From positions 310,001-374,000 of the forward strand of contig NZ_CP064951.1 of assembly GCF_011751945.2 (NCBI RefSeq): DNA of 64,000 bases. The letters run 5' to 3'. Made by a program: the position numbers and the translations under genes. Below the pieces are notes generated by a model. The model made no database searches and was not told where the DNA came from. It saw only the letters and a list, made by a program, of their open reading frames with translations. Below are positions 23,726 through 34,167 of this stretch, in pieces; positions within the stretch are counted from its first letter, which is position 1; each line of letters starts with the position of its first letter. The DNA is from Actinomyces sp. zg-332 (GTDB taxonomy: Bacteria; Actinomycetota; Actinomycetes; Actinomycetales; Actinomycetaceae).

Positions 23726-23746
23726 GTTGAGCCTAAGAGACTAAAG
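23726..23746. promoter_or_regulatory. HAIR-like HspR operator 1 (dnaK)
   Basis: GTTGAGC-N7-ACTAAAG resembles the HAIR consensus CTTGAGT-N7-ACTCAAG, and the flanks AAA/TTT extend the symmetry. A very similar element occurs before clpB, and an hspR gene lies three genes downstream. Confidence 0.65.
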
Positions 23747-23788
23747 TTTTAAAAAACTCTCTTGCTTTTAAAAAAGCAATCCTGTAAA

Positions 23789-23809
23789 GTTGAGTGCAGA
23801 ACGCTAAAG
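23789..23809. promoter_or_regulatory. HAIR-like HspR operator 2 (dnaK)
   Basis: GTTGAGT-N7-GCTAAAG with AAA and TTT flanks is a second copy, 63 bases after the first. That distance is about six helical turns, so both boxes face the same side of the DNA. It ends 30 bases before the dnaK start. Confidence 0.65.
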
Positions 23810-23839
23810 TTTAGAAACTTTATAGAAATAGGAGATAAA

Positions 23840-25675
23840 ATGGGACGTGCAGTAGGTATTGACTTAGGTACAACAAACTCTGCTATTGCAGTACTAGAAG
23901 GTGGAGAACCAACAATTATTGCTAATGCTGAAGGTGAACGTACTACACCATCAGTTGTTGCTTTTTCTAAATCCGGTGAAGTTTTAGTTGGTACAGTTGC
24001 TAAACGTCAGGCTGTGACAAATGTGGATCGCACAATTGCTTCAGTAAAACGTCACATGGGTACTAACTGGTCTACAGAAATCGATGGTAAGAAATATACA
24101 GCACAGGAAATTTCAGCTCGTACACTATCAAAGCTAAAGGCTGATGCTGAGGCTTATCTTGGTGAACCAGTAACTGATGCTGTTATTACAGTTCCAGCTT
24201 ATTTCAATGATGCTGAACGTCAGGCTACAAAGGATGCTGGTCAAATTGCTGGTTTGAATGTTCTACGTATTGTTAACGAACCAACAGCCGCTGCTCTTGC
24301 TTACGGTCTAGAAAAGGGCAAAGAAGACGAACTAATTTTGGTATTCGACCTTGGTGGCGGTACATTTGATGTTTCTTTGCTAGAAGTTGGAAAAGACGAA
24401 GATGGATTCTCAACAATTCAGGTACGTGCAACAAATGGTGATAACCGCTTAGGTGGTGACGACTGGGATCAGCGTATTGTGGATTGGTTGATTGAACAGG
24501 TAAAGAATAAGGATGGCGTAGACTTATCTAAAGATAAGATTGCTTTGCAACGTTTGCGTGATGCTGCTGAAGCTGCTAAGAAAACACTATCATCTTCAAC
24601 ATCAGCAGACGTTTCTTTACAGTATGTCTCAATGAGTGAAAATGGTCCAATTCACTTGGAAGAAACATTGACACGTGCTCAGTTCCAAAATATGACAGCT
24701 GACTTGATTGAACGCACAAAGGCTCCATTCAACGCTGTTGTTAAAGATGCTGGAATTAAAATAAGTGAAATTGACCATGTAGTTCTAGTTGGTGGTTCAA
24801 CACGTATGCCAGCCATTACAGAAGTAGTAAAGGAATTGACTGGTGGTCGTGAACCAAACAAGGGCGTAAACCCAGATGAAGTAGTTGCTGTTGGAGCAGC
24901 TTTGCAGGCTGGTGTTATTCAAGGTGATCGTAAAGACGTTCTACTTATTGACGTTACACCTTTGTCACTAGGTATTGAGGTCAAGGGTGGCTTTATGCAG
25001 AAGCTGATTGAACGCAACACAGCTATTCCAACAAAGCGTAGTGAAATTTTCTCAACAGCTGAAGATAATCAGCCATCAGTTCTTATTCAGGTATTCCAGG
25101 GCGAACGTGAATTCGCACGTGATAATAAGCCATTGGGCACATTTGAATTGACAGGAATTGCTCCAGCTCCACGTGGTATTCCACAAATTGAAGTAACTTT
25201 TGACATTGACGCAAACGGTATCGTACATGTTAGTGCAAAGGATCTAGGTACAGGTAAAGAACAGTCCATGACTATTACTGGTGGTTCAGCTCTTCCTAAG
25301 GAAGAAATTGACCGTATGGTCAAAGAAGCTGAAGCACATGCTAATGAAGATAAAGCTCGTCGTGAAGAAGCTGAGACACGTAATACAGCTGAACAGACAG
25401 TTTACAGTGTTGAAAAGCTTTTGAAAGACAATGCTGAAAAACTTCCAGCTGATGTAACTTCACAGGTTCAAGAAGCTGTCGATGGCGTAAAGAAAGCTCT
25501 AGAAGGCGAAGATATTGAAGCTATCAAGACTGCAATGAGTGCTTTAGATGAAAAGGCTCAGCAAATCGGTCAGGCACTATATGCTAATGCACAAGCTTCC
25601 GAACAGAGTGCACAACAAGCACCTGAAGAAGAAGTTATTGATGCGGAAGTAGTTGACGAAGACGAAAATAAATAA
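23840..25675 (+). CDS. dnaK: Chaperone protein DnaK (Hsp70)
   Basis: A 611-residue Hsp70. The ATPase domain opens with [20 protein letters not shown] and carries [14 protein letters not shown] and [13 protein letters not shown]; the substrate domain begins after [10 protein letters not shown]. The short C-terminus ends in [16 protein letters not shown]. It folds and rescues proteins in an ATP cycle driven by DnaJ and GrpE. The frame is open upstream to 23762, but the ATG at 23840 has an AGGAG site and begins the conserved sequence. Two HAIR-like boxes precede it, and grpE, dnaJ and hspR follow in the standard actinobacterial order. Confidence 0.98.
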   Translation: MGRAVGIDLGTTNSAIAVLEGGEPTIIANAEGERTTPSVVAFSKSGEVLVGTVAKRQAVTNVDRTIASVKRHMGTNWSTEIDGKKYTAQEISARTLSKLKADAEAYLGEPVTDAVITVPAYFNDAERQATKDAGQIAGLNVLRIVNEPTAAALAYGLEKGKEDELILVFDLGGGTFDVSLLEVGKDEDGFSTIQVRATNGDNRLGGDDWDQRIVDWLIEQVKNKDGVDLSKDKIALQRLRDAAEAAKKTLSSSTSADVSLQYVSMSENGPIHLEETLTRAQFQNMTADLIERTKAPFNAVVKDAGIKISEIDHVVLVGGSTRMPAITEVVKELTGGREPNKGVNPDEVVAVGAALQAGVIQGDRKDVLLIDVTPLSLGIEVKGGFMQKLIERNTAIPTKRSEIFSTAEDNQPSVLIQVFQGEREFARDNKPLGTFELTGIAPAPRGIPQIEVTFDIDANGIVHVSAKDLGTGKEQSMTITGGSALPKEEIDRMVKEAEAHANEDKARREEAETRNTAEQTVYSVEKLLKDNAEKLPADVTSQVQEAVDGVKKALEGEDIEAIKTAMSALDEKAQQIGQALYANAQASEQSAQQAPEEEVIDAEVVDEDENK

Positions 25676-25688
25676 TTGTGAATTTCCG

Positions 25689-25723
25689 TTCTTGGGCTAC
25701 CAAATTTGATGGTGGCCCAAGAA
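25689..25723 (+). other. Hairpin between dnaK and grpE
   Basis: TTCTTGGGC at 25689 pairs with GCCCAAGAA ending at 25723, and a smaller ACCA/TGGT pairing lies inside. There is no T-tract after it, so it is more likely an RNA processing or stability element, or a weak attenuator, than a full terminator. Confidence 0.5.
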
Positions 25724-25763
25724 ACATATCTGCTAAAAATTCTATTAACTAGGTGTGCTATAA

Positions 25764-26399
25764 ATGAACGACAATATTGAAGATAAGAAAACTCGCGAAG
25801 CTTTGATAGATGATAATACTGGTGAATCAACACAATGTGAATGCGAACAAAAAGCTGAAGAAACTCTATCTGGTGCTGAAAACGAAACAGGAACAACAGA
25901 TAGTGAACTTGCTGATGAGAGTGCAAAAACACCAGAGGAAGAAAACTTAGAGTTAAAAGAAAAAATTGATAAACTAACAGATGAACTAGCAAGATCTAAC
26001 GCTGATTACTATAACTTGCAAAACGAGTATTCTAATTATGTGCGTAGATCAAAATCTGAAATTTCTACTTATAAGTTAGCCGGAGTTGAATCAGTTGTAG
26101 AATCCTTATTGTCTGTATTTGATGATATTGATGCTGCTAAGAAACATGGAGATTTAACCGATGGACCATTTGTTGCCATAGTTAATAAAATTGAAACAGC
26201 TTTAAAAACTGATTTTAAAATTGAACGCTTTGGTAATTTTCATGACGAATTTGACCCGAATATGCATGAAGCTTTACTAGTTACTCCAAATCCAAGTAGT
26301 GACAAAGAAGAAATTGGTGATATTATTCAAAGCGGTTGGAAGATAGAAGATAAAATTATTCGTGCTGCTAAGGTTGTTGTATTTACTCCTTCAGAATAA
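25764..26399 (+). CDS. grpE: Nucleotide exchange factor GrpE
   Basis: A 211-residue GrpE. It has an acidic, disordered N-terminus of about 60 residues and a long coiled coil (LELKEKIDKLTDELARSNAD). The conserved C-terminal head contains FDDIDAAKKHGD and a GDIIQSGWKIEDKIIRAAKV stretch. It releases ADP from DnaK and acts as a thermosensor in the same chaperone cycle. The start at 25764 is the only reasonable one; its ribosome site is weak. It follows dnaK by 88 bases, which include a hairpin. Confidence 0.95.
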   Translation: MNDNIEDKKTREALIDDNTGESTQCECEQKAEETLSGAENETGTTDSELADESAKTPEEENLELKEKIDKLTDELARSNADYYNLQNEYSNYVRRSKSEISTYKLAGVESVVESLLSVFDDIDAAKKHGDLTDGPFVAIVNKIETALKTDFKIERFGNFHDEFDPNMHEALLVTPNPSSDKEEIGDIIQSGWKIEDKIIRAAKVVVFTPSE

Positions 26400-26770
26400 T
26401 TATTAGCTAAGCTGGTATAAGAGGATAGACTATTCTTATTATAAAAAATAATAGCAATATTTATGAGGCAAACGAGCAAAACGAGTATCATAAAAGCTCA
26501 GAAGTATTCAACAAGGTGCTAATAATTACACTTATTTCAGCAGAATAACCTGAAAATATTGTGATAGGCTAACTTCATAGGTTTCGTAGGCTTCCATGGG
26601 ATAACTTATCTGTTTTCAAAAATTGCTATTCAAAATATGGTTGGTGTAAAAGGAGAATTAGCTTTCATACCATTCATATAAGAAAAACATTGCCACGATG
26701 AGGATTTATTCGCTATTTATAAATTTTTGAGAAATTTCGTTCATCTGTAACAATTAGAGAAGAAGGAAAA
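26400..26770. other. Spacer between grpE and dnaJ
   Basis: A 371-base spacer, unusually long for this operon. No gene or hairpin terminator was recognised. dnaJ may therefore have its own promoter, but no clear promoter pair or HAIR box was found here. Confidence 0.4.
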
Positions 26771-27787
26771 ATGGCTTCACAAGATTGGCTTAACAAGGAT
26801 TTCTATGCCACTCTTGGCGTGAAAAAAGACGCAGACGATAAAGAAATTAAAAAAGCTTATCGTAAACTTGCTCGTCAATATCACCCAGATAAAAATCCTG
26901 ATGACAAAAAAGCTGAAGAGAAATTTAAAGAAATAGGTGAAGCATACGCTGTATTATCTGATCCTAAAGATAGGCAACAGTACGATGCTTTACGTACCAT
27001 GGGTAGTGGTGGTGCGCGTTTTTCTGCTGGTAGTGGTGCTGGTGGTTTTGAAGACATATTCAGTTCCATGTTTTCAGGAGGCAGGGCTTCTCGAGGAAAT
27101 ACAAGAAGTGCTGGTGGCTTTGAAGACATATTTAGTGGGCTTTTCAACGGAGGATTTTCTACTGCTTCTAATGGTAGTTCTGCTAGTAGAATGTGGGAAC
27201 AAGCAGATACTGGTAGGCAATCAGCTACTCCTCAAAAAGGTAAAGATAAGCAAGCTAAGATAACTCTGAGCATTAGGCAAGCTATCAAAGGTGCAAAGAT
27301 AAAGCTAAATGTTTCTGGGCAAACGGTTACAGCAAATGTTCCAGCGGGCATAAATGATAAACAAAAAATTAAAATATCAGGTAAAGGTAACCCTGGAGAA
27401 TTTGGTGGAAGTAATGGTGACTTAGTCGTAACTATTACTGTGAAAGAAGATCCTTATTTAAAACTTGAAGGTAAGGATATAGTTATAAAAACACCGATTA
27501 GTTTTAGTGAAGCTTATCTTGGTGCTGATATACAAGTTCCAACGCTTAATGGTGAGTTAATTGATGTTGCAATACCACCTAAAACTGACAGCGGTAGCAG
27601 AATTACCGTTTCAAATAAAGGTGTGCAAACTTCTAAAGGAACTGGTGACTTAATCGTTGAAGTTCAGATTGTCTTACCTAAGATAGATGACGATGATACT
27701 AATGTTGTTCTCCAGCAGTTGGCTGAACAAGTTAACAAGGCTGAATCGAAAACTCGTGAAAGCTTTTTGGAACATATTATGCCTTAG
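26771..27787 (+). CDS. dnaJ: DnaJ-type co-chaperone without zinc finger
   Basis: A 338-residue J-domain protein. The N-terminal J domain carries the HPD motif ([10 protein letters not shown], residues about 34-40). A Gly/Ser/Phe-rich linker follows, with two similar GGFEDIFS segments, and then the two C-terminal beta-sandwich substrate domains. The four CxxCxGxG zinc repeats of classical DnaJ are absent, so it is of the CbpA/type II layout. It stimulates DnaK ATPase and delivers substrates. The ATG at 26771 follows an AAGGA site. Its position between grpE and hspR makes it the J-protein of the DnaK operon. Confidence 0.93.
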   Translation: MASQDWLNKDFYATLGVKKDADDKEIKKAYRKLARQYHPDKNPDDKKAEEKFKEIGEAYAVLSDPKDRQQYDALRTMGSGGARFSAGSGAGGFEDIFSSMFSGGRASRGNTRSAGGFEDIFSGLFNGGFSTASNGSSASRMWEQADTGRQSATPQKGKDKQAKITLSIRQAIKGAKIKLNVSGQTVTANVPAGINDKQKIKISGKGNPGEFGGSNGDLVVTITVKEDPYLKLEGKDIVIKTPISFSEAYLGADIQVPTLNGELIDVAIPPKTDSGSRITVSNKGVQTSKGTGDLIVEVQIVLPKIDDDDTNVVLQQLAEQVNKAESKTRESFLEHIMP

Positions 27788-28112
27788 GGAAATATTTAGT
27801 TTAAGTGCTTTATAGAGCGGGTAAAGTTGTGCTTTAGTATTCGAAGTAAAAGCTGAAAACAATATTTGCTTTAAAATGCCTAAACGCTTAAAGCTAAGTA
27901 TTTATATGAAAGTGGCATATAATATGAAATATATCTTGGTATATATAGAAAATGAATAATTGCGCTCTCGAAAATAAGTGTTACCAAAAGTTTCTAATAA
28001 AGGGTATGCAAAAAGGTGTGAAGAGTTATTGTAGTGACAAATATAATAGCTTTTTATGGAGAAAAAGAACTTATAATATTAAAGTAACTAGTTAAATAGT
28101 GGTGGTGATAAG
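27788..28112. other. Spacer between dnaJ and hspR
   Basis: A 325-base AT-rich spacer with no gene, clear terminator or HAIR-like box recognised. hspR may be read through from dnaJ or have a promoter of its own. Confidence 0.4.
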
Positions 28113-28634
28113 ATGGCTAAGAATTTTGCAGATGAAATAAATGTTTTTGAAGAAGAAGATGGCACCATTCGTTTAACTTTTACACAATTTGAGCAATATG
28201 ATTATGATGATCAAGAAGAAATTGAGCGTATGCCATTAATGCCTATTTCTGTTGCTGCGGCTCTTGCTAATATGCACCCTCAAACTGTGCGTCAATATGA
28301 CCGCTTAGGACTTGTTATCCCTGGTAGAACAAAAGGTAAGGGTAGACGTTATAGCTTGAAAAATGTTGAAAGGCTTTTAAATATTCAGCGTATGTCTAGG
28401 CAGGGAGTAAATCTTGAAGGAATACGTAGAATAATCGAGTTAGAAGAAGAAAAAGACTATCTTTTGTCTAAAATTGCGAAACTAGAAATGCAAGTACAGT
28501 CTAGTAACAGGGTATTTACAGCTGATTCTAAGGGAAGAATACACCCAATGCGTAGAGGAATGCGTTACTCTATCAAAGAAGAAGCTGGCGATTCATGTGC
28601 TTTGGTAATATGGAAGCCTGCACAATCTTTTTAA
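28113..28634 (+). CDS. hspR: Heat-shock repressor HspR (MerR family)
   Basis: A 173-residue MerR-family regulator. The winged-helix DNA-binding region is clear (PISVAAALANMHPQTVRQYD, then RLGLVIPGRTKGKGRRYS), followed by a LEGIRRIIELEEEKDYL coiled coil. In actinobacteria HspR sits at the end of the dnaK operon, binds HAIR repeats and represses dnaK and clpB, often with DnaK as co-repressor. HAIR-like boxes occur at 23726, 23789 and 30559. An N-terminal extension of about 35 acidic residues is longer than in mycobacterial HspR. A GGTGGTGAT ribosome site precedes the ATG. Confidence 0.93.
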   Translation: MAKNFADEINVFEEEDGTIRLTFTQFEQYDYDDQEEIERMPLMPISVAAALANMHPQTVRQYDRLGLVIPGRTKGKGRRYSLKNVERLLNIQRMSRQGVNLEGIRRIIELEEEKDYLLSKIAKLEMQVQSSNRVFTADSKGRIHPMRRGMRYSIKEEAGDSCALVIWKPAQSF

Positions 28635-28891
28635 GATTTCAGGTTAGTTTATTATACAGTCCTGATATTTGCGGTATTACAAGGTAAAGGCTTTAGTGAA
28701 TAAAATAATTATGAGGCTAAAATCGATAAAATATTATAAACTGTGCGACGATGTATAGTAGTTTTATGTTGATTATTTATGAATTGCCATAAGTGAAGTA
28801 AATTTAAAGCATTATTTCTCATATACCTATAGTTTTGTGAATATTTATATATTAATATTATGTACACAGTAAATTTTACGTTAGAGAGATT

Positions 28892-30487
28892 ATGCGTACT
28901 ATACTTGACTTTTTTGCTCAGAATACAGTTCTTCTTCTATTTGTTTTAATACTCATTGGTATGGCAATTGGTAAGGTCAAGATTGGAGGAATTAGTCTTG
29001 GCGTAGCTGCTGTCTTATTTGTTTCTATGGGATATAGTGCTTTTTCTCACTACTATGGTATAGAAGTATCTATTCCTGCTGAATTTGGGACGTTAGGGTT
29101 GGTCCTGTTTACTTTCACTATAGGAATGAGCTCTGGGCCTAGCTTCTTTAAAATCTTGCGTAAGTCTTTCTGGCATATTCTTGGGTTGTTATTAATACTA
29201 ATTTTTTCAGCAGCGGCTTGCTACTTCGTAGGCTATTATTTGCTTGGAATGTCACCTGCTGTAATTGGTGGTACTTACGCTGGGGCTTTGACTAGTACTC
29301 CTACGCTTTCAGCTGTGGGTAATGCTTCAAATAGTTTACAAGAAGCAACCGTTGGTTATGCTCTTGCTTATATTTATGGCATTTTAGGTATGATGATTTT
29401 CTGTTATATGGCTTTGCGGTATAGACGTAAAGACAAGGATGCTCCTGAAAAGATTTATACCCATACTGTGCGAGTTGAGAGTGATTTGAATTTGACTATT
29501 GGACAGATAAGTAAAAAATATGGTTCAAAAATTAAATTCCCTCGTCTAGCGCATGGAGAAAATGGCCATGTTTCTCTGCCTTCTGAAGACCAACTTTTGA
29601 GAGAAGGCGATTTAGTTACTATAGTTGGTTCTGAAAAAGTTGTTAAAGAAGTGATTGACTTTTTAGGACATGAATCTTCGTTTGCTTTAGATGCTGACCG
29701 TTCAGAAATGGATATGTGTAGGTTTACTATTTCTAACCCTAAGTTTAGTGGCTGTAAAGTTAAGGATTTGAATGTTGAAGGTAGATTTAATGCTACTGTA
29801 TCTCGAGTTAGGCGTGGCGATGTTGATATGTTTGCTGATCCTGATTTACGTTTACAGCAAGGAGACAGGGTTAGGGTAGTTGTTCCTTGGAATAAAATAA
29901 AAGAGCTTAATGAATATTTTGGTGATTCTGTTAAAGGACTAATTGATATAAACCCAGTTGCTTTGGGGCTTGGCATTGTATTTGGTGTGCTTGTAGGAAT
30001 GATACCTTTGTTCCCATTACCGGGAGGACACTTTTCGCTAGGTATTGCTAGTGCCACTATGTTAGTTGGTATTATTTTTGGTTACTTGGGTAAGATTGGT
30101 TCGGTTCCTCTTGCTATTCCGTATACTGCTTGCCAAGTTTTATGTGAGTTAGGGCTATGCATTTTCCTAGTTCAAGCTGGTGTAAATGGTGGTAGTCAGA
30201 TTTTGAATGCTTTCACTAGTGATATGTGGTGGAAGATTCTTCTGCTTGGCATTATGGTCACCAGCATTGTAGGTGGTTTTTCATATTTGGTAATGCGTCA
30301 TGTTATGAAAATGGGTGGTACTCGTTTGTCTGGTTTTATTGCTGGAGCACAAACTCAATCAGTTTTGCTTTCTTTCTCAAGTAATATAACTAAAGGGGAT
30401 CCTCGTGTAGCTATTGGATATGCAATGGTTTATCCTATAGCCACTATTTGTAAGGTTTTTATTGGGCAAATTTTAGGTGGTTTGTAA
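28892..30487 (+). CDS. AspT/YidE-type membrane transporter with TrkA-C domains
   Basis: A 531-residue protein with two blocks of about five transmembrane helices (residues 10-175 and 350-530). Between them are two cytoplasmic TrkA-C (RCK_C) domains, recognisable in the stretches LLREGDLVTIVGSEKVVKEV and LQQGDRVRVVVPWNKIKEL. This is the layout of the aspartate:alanine exchanger family, including AspT, YidE and YbjL. GGTYAGALTSTPTLSAVGNA in the first block and the matching GFIAGAQTQSV in the second are the duplicated signature. The substrate is probably a dicarboxylate or amino acid but cannot be fixed. It stands between hspR and clpB, which may be chance. Confidence 0.85.
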   Translation: MRTILDFFAQNTVLLLFVLILIGMAIGKVKIGGISLGVAAVLFVSMGYSAFSHYYGIEVSIPAEFGTLGLVLFTFTIGMSSGPSFFKILRKSFWHILGLLLILIFSAAACYFVGYYLLGMSPAVIGGTYAGALTSTPTLSAVGNASNSLQEATVGYALAYIYGILGMMIFCYMALRYRRKDKDAPEKIYTHTVRVESDLNLTIGQISKKYGSKIKFPRLAHGENGHVSLPSEDQLLREGDLVTIVGSEKVVKEVIDFLGHESSFALDADRSEMDMCRFTISNPKFSGCKVKDLNVEGRFNATVSRVRRGDVDMFADPDLRLQQGDRVRVVVPWNKIKELNEYFGDSVKGLIDINPVALGLGIVFGVLVGMIPLFPLPGGHFSLGIASATMLVGIIFGYLGKIGSVPLAIPYTACQVLCELGLCIFLVQAGVNGGSQILNAFTSDMWWKILLLGIMVTSIVGGFSYLVMRHVMKMGGTRLSGFIAGAQTQSVLLSFSSNITKGDPRVAIGYAMVYPIATICKVFIGQILGGL

Positions 30488-30558
30488 CTACTGTAAGGTA
30501 AGTTTTATTTGAATAGAGTTCAAACACTTTCGCTCTAAGATAAAAAAGTAGAAATAAA

Positions 30559-30579
30559 GTTGAGCGTAGTAGACTCAAC
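30559..30579. promoter_or_regulatory. HAIR-like HspR operator (clpB)
   Basis: GTTGAGC-N7-ACTCAAC is a near-perfect inverted repeat, extended by AAA and TTT flanks. It ends 43 bases before the clpB start. With the two dnaK boxes it defines a local consensus GTTGAGY-N7-RCTMAAS in which the outer C/G of the classical HAIR box is changed to G/C. Confidence 0.75.
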
Positions 30580-30622
30580 TTTATTTTTATGGGAAACTAT
30601 ACTTAGACATTTAGGAGGGAAA

Positions 30623-33223
30623 ATGACTCAAAAACTTACGGTTAAATCGCAAGAGGCACTAGTTGCAGCGATACAAACAGCCTCCGCTGCTAACAATCCT
30701 CAAGCTGAACCATTACATTTGTTACAGGCCTTACTTGAGCAAACAGACGGGATAGCAGTTTCGCTATTAAGTTCACTCAATGTTGATGTACAAGCTATTG
30801 GTAGAAATATAAGGCAAGAGTTAGTGAATTTACCTACAGCTACAGGAAATACTTCTTCGTCGCAACCTAGTAAAGAATTCTTAGAAATCCTAGATAATGC
30901 AGGTAAAGAAGCTAGTGAAAACGGTGATGAATATACTTCAACTGAACACCTACTAATAGCTATTTTACAAAGCAAAACAAAAGCTTCGAAAATTTTAAAA
31001 ACTTACAAAGTAGAGTTAAACGCTTTGAGAGAAAACTTAAAAATAATGAGAGGTAACACAAAAATTACTACAGCAAATCCAGAAAACACTTTTCAAGCAT
31101 TAGAAAAGTACAGCACTGATCTAACAGAAGTAGCTAGAAGCGGTAAGCTAGACCCTATAATTGGCAGAGATAGTCAAATTCGCAGGCTAATACAAGTATT
31201 ATCAAGACGGACTAAAAATAACCCTGTTCTAATAGGTGAACCGGGTGTTGGTAAAACAGCAGTAGTTGAAGGATTAGCCCAAAGAATTGTGGCAGGAGAT
31301 GTACCTGATAGTTTGAAAAATAGAAAACTTGTTAGTTTAGATTTAACTGCTATGGTTGCTGGGGCAAGTTACAGAGGCGAGTTTGAAGAGAGACTACAAG
31401 CAGTTCTAAACGAAATAACAAACAGTGATGGCCAAATAATTACTTTCATAGATGAGCTACACAATGTTGTCGGTACGGGTGCTAACTCTGAAGGATCAAT
31501 GGACGCATCCAATATGTTGAAACCTATGCTAGCTCGTGGTGAATTGCACTTAATAGGTGCAACTACCCTAGACGAATACAGACAATATATAGAAAAAGAT
31601 CCGGCTTTGGAGCGAAGATTCCAACAAGTATATGTATCTGAACCAAGTGTTGAAGACACGATTGCAATACTCAGAGGTATCGCACCTAAATATGAAGCTC
31701 ACCATAAAATTACGATTGCTGATAGTGCTTTAGTATCTGCTGCAACTCTTTCTGATAGATATATAAGTGGTAGGCAACTACCTGATAAAGCTATTGATTT
31801 AATAGATGAAGCAGCTTCAAGATTGCGTATGGAGCTAGATTCCTCTCCAGTTGAAATAGATAACTTGCGTCGAACAATTGATAGACTAAAAATTGAAGAA
31901 ACATACTTATCTCAAACTGAAAATAATGATGAAGCAAGTAAAGAACGACTAGATAAACTACTTGAAGAAATAGCTGGAAAATCAGCACAATTGGCTGAGC
32001 TAGAGTCCAAGTGGGAAACACAAAAACACTCGCGTAACCAAATTGGAGACTTACGTGTAAAGCTTGATGAATTGCGTACTCAACTTGATTTAGCTATGCG
32101 TGATGGAAACTTAGAATTAGCTGGTAGACTACAAAACTGGCAAATTCCAGCTATCGAACGTGAGATTGAAGCAACTGAGATACATGAACAAGAAAACGAG
32201 GTCGCTGATGAAGAACTTCTTGTTGCTGAAAAAGTTGGACCTGTGCAGATTGCTGAAGTTATAGAGGATTGGACTGGTATTCCAACTGGAAAGCTTTTAG
32301 CTGGTGAAATGCAAAAGCTCTTAAATATGGAAGATGAAATAGCGCGCAGGTTAGTTGGTCAGACTAAGGCTGTGTCTGCTGTTGCTGATGCTGTTCGTAG
32401 AAGTCGTGCTGGAATTTCTGACCCAGATCGCCCAACAGGTTCTTTCATGTTTTTAGGTCCTACAGGTGTGGGTAAGACTGAGCTTGCAAAATCTCTTGCT
32501 CAGTTCCTATTTGATGATGAACACGCAATGGTACGTATTGATATGAGTGAATACTCTGACAAGCACTCTGTCTCTAGACTAGTTGGTTCTCCTCCTGGAT
32601 ACGTGGGATATGAAGAGGGTGGACAGCTAACTGAAGCTGTTCGTCGAAGACCGTATAGCGTGATATTGCTAGATGAAGTGGAAAAAGCTCACCCTGAGAT
32701 TTTCAACATATTCTTGCAAGTGCTTGATGATGGAAGATTGACTGATGGACAAGGCCGTACAGTTGACTTCACTAACACTATTTTAATTTTGACTTCAAAT
32801 CTAGGTACTCCGATTATTATTGATGAGCAGATACCAGAAGAGAAAAAACCAGACGCTATTATGCAAATTGTGCAAGCTAATTTTAAACCTGAGTTCTTGA
32901 ATAGATTAGACGAAGTGCTGATTTTTGAACCTTTGTCTCAGGAAGATCTAAGCAGGATTGTTGATTTACAGCTACAAAAGATAATGGATAGGCTAAAATC
33001 ACGACGCATTAAGATAAAGGTTGATGACAAGGCTAAGCAATTCTTAATAGCCAGAGGATATGACAAAGCATACGGCGCTAGACCGCTAAAGCGTCTAATC
33101 CAGAAAGAAATTGGGGATAAACTGGCTAAAGAGATTTTGAGTAATACTGTTAAAGATGGAGATAGCCTAGATATTAGTTATCGAGAAGAAAGTGATAGCC
33201 TAGAAATCACATCTAATAATTAA
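30623..33223 (+). CDS. clpB: ATP-dependent chaperone ClpB
   Basis: An 866-residue ClpB disaggregase. It has an N-terminal Clp-N repeat domain and a first AAA+ domain with Walker [16 protein letters not shown] near residue 205. A middle coiled-coil domain spans about 400-520, and the second AAA+ domain has [15 protein letters not shown] near residue 612 and the pore motif [15 protein letters not shown]. With DnaK/DnaJ/GrpE it resolubilises aggregates. The frame is open back to 30560, but the ATG at 30623 follows an excellent AGGAGG site. A HAIR-like box lies just upstream, so HspR control is likely. Confidence 0.97.
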   Translation: MTQKLTVKSQEALVAAIQTASAANNPQAEPLHLLQALLEQTDGIAVSLLSSLNVDVQAIGRNIRQELVNLPTATGNTSSSQPSKEFLEILDNAGKEASENGDEYTSTEHLLIAILQSKTKASKILKTYKVELNALRENLKIMRGNTKITTANPENTFQALEKYSTDLTEVARSGKLDPIIGRDSQIRRLIQVLSRRTKNNPVLIGEPGVGKTAVVEGLAQRIVAGDVPDSLKNRKLVSLDLTAMVAGASYRGEFEERLQAVLNEITNSDGQIITFIDELHNVVGTGANSEGSMDASNMLKPMLARGELHLIGATTLDEYRQYIEKDPALERRFQQVYVSEPSVEDTIAILRGIAPKYEAHHKITIADSALVSAATLSDRYISGRQLPDKAIDLIDEAASRLRMELDSSPVEIDNLRRTIDRLKIEETYLSQTENNDEASKERLDKLLEEIAGKSAQLAELESKWETQKHSRNQIGDLRVKLDELRTQLDLAMRDGNLELAGRLQNWQIPAIEREIEATEIHEQENEVADEELLVAEKVGPVQIAEVIEDWTGIPTGKLLAGEMQKLLNMEDEIARRLVGQTKAVSAVADAVRRSRAGISDPDRPTGSFMFLGPTGVGKTELAKSLAQFLFDDEHAMVRIDMSEYSDKHSVSRLVGSPPGYVGYEEGGQLTEAVRRRPYSVILLDEVEKAHPEIFNIFLQVLDDGRLTDGQGRTVDFTNTILILTSNLGTPIIIDEQIPEEKKPDAIMQIVQANFKPEFLNRLDEVLIFEPLSQEDLSRIVDLQLQKIMDRLKSRRIKIKVDDKAKQFLIARGYDKAYGARPLKRLIQKEIGDKLAKEILSNTVKDGDSLDISYREESDSLEITSNN

Positions 33224-33229
33224 AACCAT

Positions 33230-33278
33230 AATCAAAGCTATATAAGAAAGTGTGTAACAATCTTATATAGCTTTGATT
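33230..33278 (+). terminator. clpB terminator
   Basis: An 18-bp perfect inverted repeat (AATCAAAGCTATATAAGA at 33230, complement ending at 33278) with a 13-base loop and a TTATAA tail lies immediately after clpB. Confidence 0.85.
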
Positions 33279-33327
33279 TTATAAGATATAATTAAGACGT
33301 TATTTTAGCGTATATTTTAAGAGTAAA

Positions 33328-34137
33328 ATGCAAGAATTTAGCTTTGAAGTAGCCTATGAAACTGGAAAATTGGGTGAAGTTACATATAGCTTTGGTGATA
33401 CTAAAAAGGAGTTTCCATTAGCTTCTGTCACCAAGCTTTTTACTACTTATTTAACTTTAATTCAGGTTAATAAAAACCTTTTAACACTAGAAGATAGACT
33501 CTTGCCAAATAATGCGACTGTTGCTGACTTATTAGCACATACTAGCGGATTAGCTTTTGACAAATATGAATTCATACACAATTTACGTGAATACAGGCAA
33601 TACTCAAATATTGGAATGGAAATTATTGGAGAGTATTTAACAGATATTACAGGTATAGAGTACGAGGAATTGCTTATAAAAGAAATAGTTGAGCCTTTGG
33701 ATTTAGACTGTTTTGTTTTTAAAGATGAGAAAAAACCTTCTAAAGATGGTTGGGCTACTTTGAAAGATTTACGCAAATTCGCTCAAGAGTTATTAAACCC
33801 AACTTTAATACCTAGAAAACTCTTAGAAAAGGCTTGTACACAATATTTGTTCTTACCGGGAATTTATTTAAACACTATGTTAGAAATTGATGACCATGCT
33901 TGGGGCTTAGGATTTGAACTCAAGGGGAGTAAAACTAACCATTGGATGGGAAATCTTTCTTCTAAACGTAGCTTTGGTCATTTTGGCAGTGCAGGCTCGT
34001 ATCTCTTTATAGATCTTGATAAGCAAACCTACAATATTTTTCTTGGAGAAAAGAAATACAACATTGAACATAGACAAAAGTGGAATAAACTAAATGATGA
34101 ATTATCAGCTAAACACAATATAAGCAATGAAAACTAA
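33328..34137 (+). CDS. Serine hydrolase, class C beta-lactamase/PBP-like fold
   Basis: A 269-residue protein with the catalytic S-x-x-K motif in ASVTKLFTTYL (about residue 32), the YSN motif in QYSNIGMEIIGEYL and the third motif HFGSAG near residue 215. It belongs to the beta-lactamase-related/DD-peptidase-like family, whose members hydrolyse peptides, esters or lactams. There is no signal peptide, so a cytoplasmic esterase or peptidase role is more likely than antibiotic resistance. It is shorter than classical AmpC. The start at 33328 has a weak AAGAG site. It precedes an SDR gene by 30 bases, suggesting co-transcription. Confidence 0.82.
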   Translation: MQEFSFEVAYETGKLGEVTYSFGDTKKEFPLASVTKLFTTYLTLIQVNKNLLTLEDRLLPNNATVADLLAHTSGLAFDKYEFIHNLREYRQYSNIGMEIIGEYLTDITGIEYEELLIKEIVEPLDLDCFVFKDEKKPSKDGWATLKDLRKFAQELLNPTLIPRKLLEKACTQYLFLPGIYLNTMLEIDDHAWGLGFELKGSKTNHWMGNLSSKRSFGHFGSAGSYLFIDLDKQTYNIFLGEKKYNIEHRQKWNKLNDELSAKHNISNEN

Positions 34138-34167
34138 TAATTTGAAACTATAGAGACAAGGATAAGC

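Noticed and set aside
23762..23839. N-terminal extension of DnaK
   Set aside because: The upstream codons cover a HAIR-like operator and lack a ribosome site; the ATG at 23840 has one and begins the conserved sequence.
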